Below are positions 1 through 5,161 of a DNA stretch of 8,909 bases, piece by piece. The notes under the pieces are model-generated. The model was not told the DNA's origin. It searched no databases and worked only from the letters and a program-made list of their open reading frames with translations. How positions within the stretch are numbered: the first letter of the stretch is position 1; every line of letters begins with the position of its first letter. The stretch lies in the NCBI GenBank assembly GCA_004525355.1, contig SPCK01000064.1, forward strand, positions 1 through 8,909, in the 5' to 3' direction. A program made the translations under genes and the position numbers. The DNA comes from Spirochaetales bacterium (GTDB lineage: Bacteria; Spirochaetota; Spirochaetia; Treponematales; UBA12059).

Positions 1-119
1 GTGCACGCCAGCGTGTCGATCATGATGCCGTAGTCCTGTAGATTCTCGCGCATGTACGGATCGCGGAAACGGCCATGCTCCCAGGCTTTCTGCACGAATC
101 CCGCCGGGGCCTGTGGGTC
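1..119 (-). pseudogene. Truncated FAD-linked oxidase fragment, alkylglycerone-phosphate synthase-like
   Basis: The minus strand is open from 119 down to the window edge and encodes 39 residues. They include WEHGRFRDPYMRE and DYGIMIDTLAC, which resemble the conserved segment (roughly GRF..PYLRD.L.D.G...DTLET) of bacterial alkyldihydroxyacetonephosphate synthases and related FAD/FMN oxidases. That family makes ether lipid precursors or oxidises 2-hydroxy acids. In full-length proteins (about 450-550 residues) this segment lies past the middle, after the FAD-binding part. Here an in-frame TGA (120-122) sits directly upstream, and none of the three minus-strand frames between 122 and 330 continues the protein. 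The 5' half therefore appears to be missing, by deletion, rearrangement or misassembly. A GTG at 93-95 or ATG at 54-56 could initiate a short product, but I see no family-like start. The family call is from remembered motifs, moderately sure; the truncation is seen directly. Confidence 0.55.
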
Positions 120-167
120 TCAGACATGAACTTTCTCAACCGTCAAGCCTGTTAAAAAAAGCCTGAA

Positions 168-179
168 CCTTGGCCAAGG
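168..179. repeat. 12-bp perfect palindrome upstream of ssb
   Basis: CCTTGGCCAAGG is a perfect palindrome with no central spacer, about 150 nt before the ssb start, in a spacer with no other gene. A 7-nt direct repeat (AAGCCTG at 145-151 and 159-165) lies just before it. It could be an operator for a dimeric protein; no ssb promoter that I could recognise lies next to it, so the role is unknown. Confidence 0.25.
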
Positions 180-299
180 AAATCTGCGTTCGGTTACGCG
201 ATGTATCGCAAGTGTCGATTCCCCTATCGCCGTAGTCTGGTCAAAGCGTCCCCGGCCGGGTAACGCGCCGCGACACCGTTTTCGTGCCGCATCTATCGC

Positions 300-317
300 C
301 GGGCCATGCAAGGCCCG
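300..317 (+). promoter_or_regulatory. GC-rich hairpin abutting the ssb ribosome binding site
   Basis: CGGGCC (300-305) and CGGCCC-complementary GGCCCG (312-317) form a 6-bp all-GC stem with the 6-nt loop ATGCAA. The Shine-Dalgarno GGAGGA (319-324) begins two bases later. A hairpin at this distance would neighbour the ribosome standby region and might tune ssb translation. It also contains the out-of-place ATG at 306, which would be an alternative start without a Shine-Dalgarno. Confidence 0.4.
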
Positions 318-329
318 TGGAGGAAATCA

Positions 330-740
330 ATGCTCAGTAATCTGAACTCAATCATCATCGAAGGCAATCTTGTTAGGGATCCCCTGATCAAATCGACTCC
401 GAATGGACATCAAGTATGCTCATTCGCGCTTGCGTCGAATCGCTATTTCCGACAAAACGAGCAAACCGAGAACGAGGTATCCTTCTTCGATATTGAGACC
501 TGGTCAAAGCTCGCCCAAACCTGCAGCGACGTACTCAAGAAAGGTCGGGGCGTACGCGTCGTCGGGAGGCTCAAGCAGGACCGTTGGACCGATAACGTTG
601 GCAAGAATCTGTCCAAGATCAAGATCGTGGCCGAGCATGTCGAATTCAAGCCGGTTTTCAAGAAAAATGAAGAGGGGGATTCCAGCCAAGCGCCTGAAGA
701 ACAACCGGCCCGCGAACACGCCGTGGAACCAGCTTTCTAG
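330..740 (+). CDS. ssb: Single-stranded DNA-binding protein
   Basis: This is a 136-residue SSB of the bacterial OB-fold family, which coats single-stranded DNA as a tetramer during replication, recombination and repair. The OB fold covers about residues 1-108: an N-terminal NSIIIEGNLVRDP strand, SFALASNRYF, VSFFDIETW (50-58), and the strongly conserved KKGRGVRVVGRLKQDRW (70-86), ending near VEFKP. The start at 330 was preferred to the in-frame ATG at 306 because GGAGGA (319-324) is correctly placed and the family begins with a short N-terminus. The tail is short (about 28 residues), polar and E/Q/P-rich, and ends EPAF. The usual acidic DDDIPF-type tip that recruits partner proteins is only partly preserved (terminal Phe and one Glu). 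It is followed by its own terminator, so it is probably monocistronic. The wording EVSFFDIETW resembles spirochaete SSBs, by recollection only. Confidence 0.93.
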   Translation: MLSNLNSIIIEGNLVRDPLIKSTPNGHQVCSFALASNRYFRQNEQTENEVSFFDIETWSKLAQTCSDVLKKGRGVRVVGRLKQDRWTDNVGKNLSKIKIVAEHVEFKPVFKKNEEGDSSQAPEEQPAREHAVEPAF

Positions 741-810
741 AAGCGCAGCTCACCAGGCCCCACGGGGAATTCCACTGCCGCCACGACCGACAGCTGGACC
801 TGGAAACACA

Positions 811-846
811 AAAGCCGTCCGGTAGACTGCCGGGCGGCTTTTTCTT
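811..846 (+). terminator. Rho-independent terminator after ssb
   Basis: AAAGCCGTCCGG (811-822) pairs with CCGGGCGGCTTT (830-841) as a 12-bp stem with one G-U pair and a 7-nt loop, followed by T-rich sequence. It lies 70 nt after the ssb stop. On the opposite strand the same stem is followed by TTTTGTGTTT, so it may also stop minus-strand transcription coming from the ferredoxin/iclR side. Between it and 931 I see only two small dyads (851-863 and 898-907). Confidence 0.85.
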
Positions 847-930
847 ACGAGACAATCATTGTCCCTGATCCGAGGCGCTATCTATCAGGAACCTATCGTG
901 GTACCACCGGAAGGGATTCCGTTTGCATGG

Positions 931-1131
931 TCATCGTATCAATGAGAGGGCATCCGTGCGACATATTGGAATGCAGGTACCGCAGGAAACGCACCGGCCG
1001 CGATCCACGGCTACGGTGTCGCCGTCAACGGAAAGAGCATCGGCGGTACAATGCAAAACGCATCGCAAACAGGTCACACACCTATGCCCAGCTACAACCA
1101 GCCGTGGCAGGCACCGCCCCTCATCCTTCAA
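931..1131 (-). CDS. Small 2x[4Fe-4S] ferredoxin-like protein
   Basis: This ORF of about 66 residues carries two complete four-cysteine motifs: C18-x2-C21-x2-C24-x3-C28 and C47-x2-C50-x2-C53-x3-C57. They are separated by an 18-residue linker (SVDGDTVAVD...) in the usual position, and each motif is followed by an ADAL/TDAL turn. This is the layout of bacterial 8Fe ferredoxins, small cytosolic electron carriers. Two features are unusual. The proline that normally follows the fourth cysteine is replaced (Thr29, Arg58), and no convincing start is visible. The frame opens after a TAG at 1138-1140, the first usable codon is TTG (1129-1131), and the purine-rich GAAGGATGAGGGG lies inside the first codons rather than before them. 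It starts 23 nt after the iclR stop on the same strand and could be co-transcribed with it. It could instead be the C-terminal remnant of a larger iron-sulfur protein. The cluster motifs are too regular for chance; whether the gene is expressed is uncertain. Confidence 0.6.
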   Translation of the reverse strand: MKDEGRCLPRLVVAGHRCVTCLRCVLHCTADALSVDGDTVAVDRGRCVSCGTCIPICRTDALSLIR

Positions 1132-1153
1132 ATGAAACTACCAGCACACTCGA

Positions 1154-1981
1154 TCATTCATATACTTCAGAGCCGGGGCGATGCCAGTCGGTACTCTTGA
1201 AGCCTCCGCGGGCGGGGCCGAACAGGGGAGTATCCTCATCCTCCGGCGAGCTGCCCAGGTCCGCCATAAGGGCATCGATAGCCCAATGGATTGCTGCCAG
1301 GATCTCGTCCTGTATCTGGCGCATGCGTCCGGACGGCCCGGATACACTGACTGCACCGTTGAAGCCGAAGCGCGGCAGATCCAGTGGCATCCCGTAGCAA
1401 ACGAGGCCGGACTCGAGCTCCTCGTCGTCTATCGCCCATCCGCGCTTGATGGTTAGTTCTATTTCTTCAGTCAATCTGACGGGATCAGTAATGGTCCTGG
1501 GAGCTATGGGATTTAGTTTCGCTTCCGCTATATATTGGGTACGGATGACCACGGGTAACCGAGAAAGGATACATTTCCCGGCTGCCGTACAGTACAGGGG
1601 CAGGCGGTCGCCGGGGCTGGAGCGCAATCGAAGTGAATGGCCGCCATCGGCCTTGGCAACATACATGCAGTCGTTACCTGCATATGCGGATAGATTGGCT
1701 GTCTCGCCCGTTCCGCGAGCCAGCTCGTTCAGTATTGGTTTGGCCCGGCTGGCCACATTCTCCGTTACCGGGACGCGGCTGGCAAGTTCCACCAGCGCCA
1801 GGCCGAGGGTCCACTCGCCTTCGCGTCTCTCTACGACGCCTCGCTTTTCCATAGCTGTCAGGTAACGCAGAGCAGTGGCCTTGTCCCAGCCCGTATCGCG
1901 TGACAATTTAGCCAACGACGAACTTCCCGAGTGGGAAAGATGGAATAATAGATCAAATGCTTTCAATGCCGACCCGCTCAT
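1154..1981 (-). CDS. IclR-family transcriptional regulator
   Basis: This 275-residue protein has the IclR two-domain plan. An N-terminal winged helix-turn-helix (about residues 6-60) includes SLAKLSRDTGWDKATALRYLTAMEKRG and the wing VVERREGEWTLG. A C-terminal effector domain follows (about 75-250) with the family signatures AKPILNELARGTGETANLSAY, LPLYCTAAGKCILSRL, a DDEELESGLVCYGMPL-like ligand-pocket strand, and GAVSVSGPSGRM. Such proteins bind DNA as dimers or tetramers and usually regulate a neighbouring catabolic operon in response to a small carboxylate. The ATG at 1979-1981 fits the domain start; only a weak GGAC lies upstream. About 27 extra, probably disordered residues (SSPEDEDTPLFG...EVYE) follow the effector domain. 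No intact metabolic operon is adjacent; the divergent side holds only a short ORF stub (2057-2188), so its target may have been lost or lie elsewhere. Confidence 0.93.
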   Translation of the reverse strand: MSGSALKAFDLLFHLSHSGSSSLAKLSRDTGWDKATALRYLTAMEKRGVVERREGEWTLGLALVELASRVPVTENVASRAKPILNELARGTGETANLSAYAGNDCMYVAKADGGHSLRLRSSPGDRLPLYCTAAGKCILSRLPVVIRTQYIAEAKLNPIAPRTITDPVRLTEEIELTIKRGWAIDDEELESGLVCYGMPLDLPRFGFNGAVSVSGPSGRMRQIQDEILAAIHWAIDALMADLGSSPEDEDTPLFGPARGGFKSTDWHRPGSEVYE

Positions 1982-2056
1982 TGTCGTCCATTTCTATAAA
2001 CAAAATGATACTGCGAAATTTGAAACACAACATCAGAATATATGGAGGTGAAAAAA

Positions 2057-2188
2057 TTGTCAACATGCATGATACTGCGCACCGTGAGTCAGGGCGAGGA
2101 TGGGCGCGTCCATCGATCACCACTGGTTGCGCGCACTATTCGAAAAGGCCCTCAAGCTCCCGATAACCCGCTTGCTCCAGTTCCCTGA
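2057..2188 (+). CDS. Short orphan ORF with a strong ribosome binding site, possible gene stub
   Basis: GGAGGTG (2044-2050) is a near-perfect Shine-Dalgarno, six bases before a TTG at 2057 (a second in-frame start, ATG, is at 2069). The frame encodes 43 residues beginning MSTCMILRTVSQGEDGR and stops at 2186-2188. I do not recognise the protein. It is divergent from iclR, across an AT-rich spacer, which is where an IclR target gene would normally start. After about 26 codons it runs antisense through the 3' end of msrB, so the later residues are probably not real protein. The simplest reading is the 5' stub of a target gene whose remainder was deleted; alternatives are a small peptide gene or chance. 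Confidence 0.3.
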   Translation: MSTCMILRTVSQGEDGRVHRSPLVARTIRKGPQAPDNPLAPVP

Positions 2189-2597
2189 GGGGAATGAATC
2201 TCAATGAGGCCGAATTGATGCAATACCTGAGTCCGCTTGGCACAGGGCCGTCATCGAAAACGTGGCCTAGATGGCCGCCCGATTTTTTTGCCCGCACTTC
2301 CGTACGGCGCATACCGAAGGATCGATCTTCCACAAAAACGATTTCTGAACGGTCTATCGGCGCCCAGAAACTGGGCCACCCGGTTCCTGAATCGAATTTG
2401 GCCAGGCTGGCGAACAACGGAGTACCATTGACGACGTCGACATAGATACCCGCTTCATGATTTTCCCAGTACGGATTCTTGAATGGAGGTTCCGTGCCTG
2501 CTTCCACGAGAACAGCCCATTGTTCCGGGCTAAGACTCGCCTTGAGTTCCGGCGTAGGCTCAATGAAGCAGACGGATGAATCATTTTCTGAATTCAC
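2136..2597 (-). CDS. msrB: Peptide-methionine (R)-S-oxide reductase MsrB
   Basis: This 153-residue protein covers a full MsrB domain and reduces methionine-R-sulfoxide in proteins, using thioredoxin or similar donors. Visible signatures are GTEPPFKNPYWENHEAGIYVDVV (34-56), SGTGWPSF (70-77), RTEVRAKKSGGHLGHVFDDGP (98-118) and GLRYCINSASLRFIP (122-136), with catalytic Cys126 and catalytic-site His109/His112. The four zinc-binding cysteines of the other MsrB class are absent. The usual resolving cysteine in SGCGWPSF is Thr72 here; the only other cysteine is Cys10. The start is a GTG (2595-2597), chosen because AAAGGAGA (plus-strand 2603-2610) sits at ideal spacing. There is no signal peptide, so it is cytosolic. 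It lies 154 nt upstream of iclR on the same strand and may be transcribed separately. A role in oxidative-damage repair follows from the family. Confidence 0.95.
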   Translation of the reverse strand: MNSENDSSVCFIEPTPELKASLSPEQWAVLVEAGTEPPFKNPYWENHEAGIYVDVVNGTPLFASLAKFDSGTGWPSFWAPIDRSEIVFVEDRSFGMRRTEVRAKKSGGHLGHVFDDGPVPSGLRYCINSASLRFIPLRELEQAGYRELEGLFE

Positions 2598-2660
2598 GAG
2601 ATTCTCCTTTCCATTCAGGTCACTATAACTGCTGAAAACGGGTAAACCGCATTACCAGCG

Positions 2661-2668
2661 CCCCCCCC
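2661..2668. repeat. Homopolymer tract of eight C (G on the msrB strand)
   Basis: An uninterrupted run of eight C lies in the intergenic region between msrB and livJ. Read on the msrB strand it is G8, about 65 nt before the GTG start and about 35 nt upstream of a possible -10 (TATAGT, plus-strand 2622-2627; no good -35 seen). Such tracts are prone to slippage and can alter promoter geometry. No function is shown here. Confidence 0.4.
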
Positions 2669-2723
2669 TTTGATAAATGGGAAGCAGGACGCAACACTGA
2701 AGCCGAAAAAACTATAAATGCTG

Positions 2724-2755
2724 TTGTAAATTACAATAGTACTAATTTATTAGTA
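2724..2755. promoter_or_regulatory. Two tandem dyads, candidate operators of the liv operon
   Basis: TTGTAA-A-TTACAA (2724-2736) and TACTAAT-TT-ATTAGTA (2740-2755) are perfect inverted repeats, three bases apart, in AT-rich DNA upstream of livJ. The second occupies the spacer of a candidate promoter (2731-2759) and abuts its -10, a classical repressor position. Arms of 6-7 bp with short spacers suit small dimeric helix-turn-helix repressors. The TetR protein encoded at 7915 is a candidate ligand. AT-richness makes chance palindromes more likely, so this is suggestive only. Confidence 0.4.
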
Positions 2756-2759
2756 TAAA
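2731..2759 (+). promoter_or_regulatory. Candidate upstream promoter of the liv operon
   Basis: TTACAA (2731-2736), a 17-bp spacer and TATAAA (2754-2759) resemble a sigma-70 promoter with a weak -35 and a good -10. Transcription would start near 2766 and give a leader of about 100 nt before livJ. The dyad at 2740-2755 lies across its spacer. Confidence 0.3.
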
Positions 2760-2784
2760 ACAATGTATCTTTCAATAAAAACGT

Positions 2785-2813
2785 TTGACAAGGTTCAAAT
2801 CCTTCTCTACCAT
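2785..2813 (+). promoter_or_regulatory. Sigma-70-like promoter of the liv operon
   Basis: A consensus -35 TTGACA (2785-2790) is followed after exactly 17 bp by TACCAT (2808-2813), a -10 with the key T, A and final T. Upstream DNA is AT-rich, as expected for an UP element. Transcription would start near 2820, about 50 nt before the livJ ATG. Confidence 0.6.
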
Positions 2814-2821
2814 CAGCCTAT

Positions 2822-2844
2822 CTGCTTTTTTTTCTAAAAAGCGG
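2822..2844 (+). promoter_or_regulatory. Leader hairpin before the livJ ribosome binding site
   Basis: CTGCTTTTT (2822-2830) pairs with AAAAAGCGG (2836-2844), nine pairs with one G-U, loop TTTCT. It would form at the very 5' end of the transcript from the 2785-2813 promoter and could stabilise the mRNA. The livJ Shine-Dalgarno AAAGGAGG (2854-2861) is left free. Confidence 0.4.
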
Positions 2845-2869
2845 TTTTGCCATAAAGGAGGCACTGTAC

Positions 2870-4027
2870 ATGAGAAGGATTCTAAGCATTGTCGCGGTAC
2901 TGGCCGCACTCTTCCTGGTCTTTGGTTGCGCAAAGGGCGAAGCCAAAGCCGCAGCTGACATAGTGAAATTCGGTGTTTTCGAGCCATTGACCGGTGCCAA
3001 TGCCGCTGGTGGTGCTGAAGAACTGGACGGCATCCGCTTGGCCCAGAGCCTGTACCCCACAGTTACCATGGGCGGTAAGGAATACAAGATAGAGCTAGTG
3101 ATCACCGACAACAAGTCCGATAAGGTCGAAGCCGCCAACGCCGGCCAGCGCCTCGTGGACAGCGACAAGGTAAACATCGTTCTCGGATCCTGGGGATCAG
3201 GCCTGTCCATGGCCGCCGGTCCCATCTTCAAGGACGCCAAGGTTCCTGCCATAGGCCTCTCGTGCACCAATCCCCTGGTCACCAGGGACAACGATTTCTA
3301 TTTCCGCGTATGCTTCATCGATCCCTTCCAGGGAACCGTGATGGCCAACTACGCGTACAAAGAGGTCAAGGCCCGCACTGCGGTAATCGTCCGCGAGGTT
3401 TCCAACGATTACTCAGTCGGCCTGGCGAAGTTCTTCACCGACAGCTTCAAGGCTCTTACTGGTAACCAGAACTCCATCCTCGCCGAATTGAACTACAACA
3501 CCGGCGACCAGGACTTCTCGGCACAGCTTACCCAGATCAAGTCCCTCAAGCCAGACGTGATTTTCGCCCCCGGTAACTACACCGAAAGCGCTCTGGTCAT
3601 CAAGCAGGCTCGCGAACTGGGCATCACAGTCCCCTTCTTGGGTGGTGACACCTGGGAAATCGCCGAATTCATCAACGTTGGCAAGGAAGCCGTGGAAGGC
3701 GCCGTCATGTCGGCTTTCTTCGACAATGACGCCCCCATTACCCCGATGTCCAAGGTTTTCGTAGCAGAGTACCAGAAAAAGTATGGAAAACTCCCCTCAG
3801 GCACCGCTGTACTCGGCTTTGATGGTTATATACTGGCTATCGACGCTATCCAGCGTGCAGGCAGCCTTGATCCCATAAAGATCCGCGATGCCATCGCCGC
3901 GACCAAGAATTTTGCGGGTGCCGCTGGGTACATTACTTTTGACGCCAATGGCGACCCGATCAAGAGTGCGGTCATCAAGCAAGTCGTGGGCGGCAAGTTC
4001 ATCTACAAGACCACGGTCAATCCGTAA
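2870..4027 (+). CDS. livJ: Branched-chain amino acid-type ABC transporter substrate-binding lipoprotein
   Basis: This 385-residue protein is a LivJ/Peripla_BP_6-type receptor for the HAAT family of ABC importers. Residues 1-20 are a lipoprotein signal: Arg-rich start, hydrophobic core and lipobox VFGC with Cys20 as the lipid anchor. The mature protein shows the family motifs: VKFGVFEPLTGANAAGG (32-48), ELDGIRLAQ (51-59), the DNKSDKVEA hinge segment (80-88), the ligand-contacting GSWGSGLS (106-113), and later NYNTGDQDFSAQLTQIK, DVIFAPGNYTESALVIKQARELG and AVLGFDGYILAIDAI. AAAGGAGG eight bases upstream fixes the ATG. It captures the solute outside the membrane and delivers it to LivHM. The ligand cannot be read from sequence; leucine/isoleucine/valine is the family default, but amides, urea or aromatic acids are known for relatives. 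It is the first gene of the operon and is separated from livH by a hairpin-rich spacer, which would favour excess of this subunit. Confidence 0.93.
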   Translation: MRRILSIVAVLAALFLVFGCAKGEAKAAADIVKFGVFEPLTGANAAGGAEELDGIRLAQSLYPTVTMGGKEYKIELVITDNKSDKVEAANAGQRLVDSDKVNIVLGSWGSGLSMAAGPIFKDAKVPAIGLSCTNPLVTRDNDFYFRVCFIDPFQGTVMANYAYKEVKARTAVIVREVSNDYSVGLAKFFTDSFKALTGNQNSILAELNYNTGDQDFSAQLTQIKSLKPDVIFAPGNYTESALVIKQARELGITVPFLGGDTWEIAEFINVGKEAVEGAVMSAFFDNDAPITPMSKVFVAEYQKKYGKLPSGTAVLGFDGYILAIDAIQRAGSLDPIKIRDAIAATKNFAGAAGYITFDANGDPIKSAVIKQVVGGKFIYKTTVNP

Positions 4028-4045
4028 ACGTCGCAACTTTGAACG

Positions 4046-4066
4046 GAGGCCCCACCCCGGGGCCTC
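4046..4066 (+). promoter_or_regulatory. Strong hairpin after livJ, without U-tract
   Basis: GAGGCCCC (4046-4053) and GGGGCCTC (4059-4066) form a perfect 8-bp GC-rich stem with loop ACCCC, 18 nt after the livJ stop. No T-run follows, so it is more likely a 3' stabiliser that protects livJ mRNA from exonucleases than a terminator. Intergenic hairpins of this sort commonly raise binding-protein levels in ABC importer operons. Confidence 0.6.
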
Positions 4067-4070
4067 ATTC

Positions 4071-4115
4071 CGCTCGCGACCGGGTTCAGGCTTTGCCGAC
4101 GGCCGCGAGCGTTTT
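4071..4115 (+). terminator. Possible attenuating terminator between livJ and livH
   Basis: CGCTCGCG (4071-4078) and CGCGAGCG (4104-4111) are perfectly complementary 8-mers, closing a 25-nt loop, followed directly by TTTT (4112-4115). The loop is long and the T-run short, so termination would be partial at best, consistent with read-through into livH. The rest of the spacer up to 4264 (about 150 nt) holds no recognisable gene or promoter. Confidence 0.4.
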
Positions 4116-4264
4116 CATTGCGGTCGACTCGTATCGCCTGGAACGTCGGTCGGCTCGAAATAACGGTCTTGGGTCCGCGCGGCCCGTAATACCAAACCTG
4201 CGCCGCGCTCCAAGGCGTGGCCAATACCGTCGGTCTATCATGCCGACATCAAGGATATGAGCCC

Positions 4265-5158
4265 ATGGATTTGCCAACATTTTTCCAGCAGCTCGTCAAT
4301 GCGCTCAGTTTGGGCAGTCTCTATGCACTCATCGCCATTGGATATACGATGGTGTACGGCATCCTGAGGCTGATCAACTTTGCGCATGGCGATGTTTTTA
4401 TGTTGGGCGCCTACTTCGCATTCTATGCGATCACCGCCCTTCTCATGCCCTGGTGGATTGGATTCATAGTTGCCCTGAGCCTGACGGCCCTGTTCGGTAT
4501 AGCCCTGGAACGGGTGGCGTACCGTCCGCTCAGGGATTCGCCGCGTTTGTCGGTGATGATTAGCGCCATCGGCGCATCCTTCCTTATCGAGAACCTCGGA
4601 ATCGTGATCTTCGGCGGCAGGCCCAAGAGCTTTCCGAGCATCCCCCTGTTCGATACGGTCGTACGATTCGGCCCCGTCTCGATGCTTTCGGTAAGCCTTT
4701 TTATTCCGGTAATAACCATCGGCAGTTTGATCGCCCTTACCTTGATAGTTAACCACACCAAAACAGGCTTGGCCATGCGCGCCGTGTCAACCGACGTAGA
4801 CGCCGCCCGCCTCATGGCCGTCGACGTCAACAAGATTGTCGCCTTCACATTTGGTGTCGGCTCCCTTCTGGCCGGACTCGGCGGAATCATGTGGACAATG
4901 AAATATCCCCAGTTGAACCCGCTTATGGGCATCATGCCCGGCCTCAAATGCTTTATCGCGGCCGTTATCGGCGGTATCGGCAATATCGGCGGCGCGGTTC
5001 TCGGTGGCTTCCTCCTGGGTATCATTGAGATACTCATCGTCGCCTTCCTTCCCGCCCTTACAGGATATCGTGACGCCTTCGCTTTTGTGCTCCTTATCGT
5101 GGTGCTTTTGGTGAAACCCACCGGTCTTCTGGGCAAGTCCCAAACGGTAAAGGTGTAA
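4265..5158 (+). CDS. livH: Branched-chain amino acid-type ABC transporter permease LivH
   Basis: This 297-residue integral membrane protein is one half of the transport channel. It has the LivH start QQLVNALSLGSLYALIAIGYTMVYGILRLINFAHGD (8-43), ERVAYRPLR (82-90), and the cytoplasmic coupling loop GLAMRAVSTDVDAARLMAVDVNKIVAFTFGVGS (168-200), which contacts the ATPases. Glycine-rich helices GLKCFIAAVIGGIGNIGGAVLGG follow. About eight hydrophobic segments are visible. The start at 4265 was chosen over the in-frame GTG at 4217: it has AAGGA (4252-4256) upstream and matches the usual family N-terminus, whereas the extra 16 residues are polar and unlike the family. It is three bases from livM and partners with it as a heterodimer. 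Confidence 0.93.
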   Translation: MDLPTFFQQLVNALSLGSLYALIAIGYTMVYGILRLINFAHGDVFMLGAYFAFYAITALLMPWWIGFIVALSLTALFGIALERVAYRPLRDSPRLSVMISAIGASFLIENLGIVIFGGRPKSFPSIPLFDTVVRFGPVSMLSVSLFIPVITIGSLIALTLIVNHTKTGLAMRAVSTDVDAARLMAVDVNKIVAFTFGVGSLLAGLGGIMWTMKYPQLNPLMGIMPGLKCFIAAVIGGIGNIGGAVLGGFLLGIIEILIVAFLPALTGYRDAFAFVLLIVVLLVKPTGLLGKSQTVKV

Positions 5159-5161
5159 GCG

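Noticed and set aside
120..311. Minus-strand 63-codon frame between the oxidase fragment and ssb
   Set aside because: Arg-rich, no ribosome binding site or motif, and not a frame-shifted continuation of the oxidase.
306..329. Earlier ATG start for SSB (adds MQGPWRKS)
   Set aside because: This ATG lies in the loop of a GC hairpin and has no Shine-Dalgarno, whereas ATG 330 has GGAGGA and gives the normal SSB N-terminus.
851..907. Short dyads GACAAT-C-ATTGTC (851-863) and GTGGTACCAC (898-907)
   Set aside because: They lie between convergent gene ends where an operator is not expected; each could occur by chance and neither has a T-tract.
927..1397. Plus-strand open frame of 156 codons
   Set aside because: It is antisense to the ferredoxin-like ORF and the iclR 3' end, both of which carry clear family motifs; the translation is Arg/Ser/Pro-rich with no recognisable domain.
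2818..3291. Minus-strand open frame of 157 codons over the livJ 5' end
   Set aside because: It covers the livJ signal peptide, ribosome binding site and N-terminus on the other strand, and shows no family signature.
4217..4264. Earlier GTG start that would extend LivH by 16 residues
   Set aside because: The extension is polar and unlike LivH N-termini, while ATG 4265 has AAGGA at suitable spacing and gives the family length.
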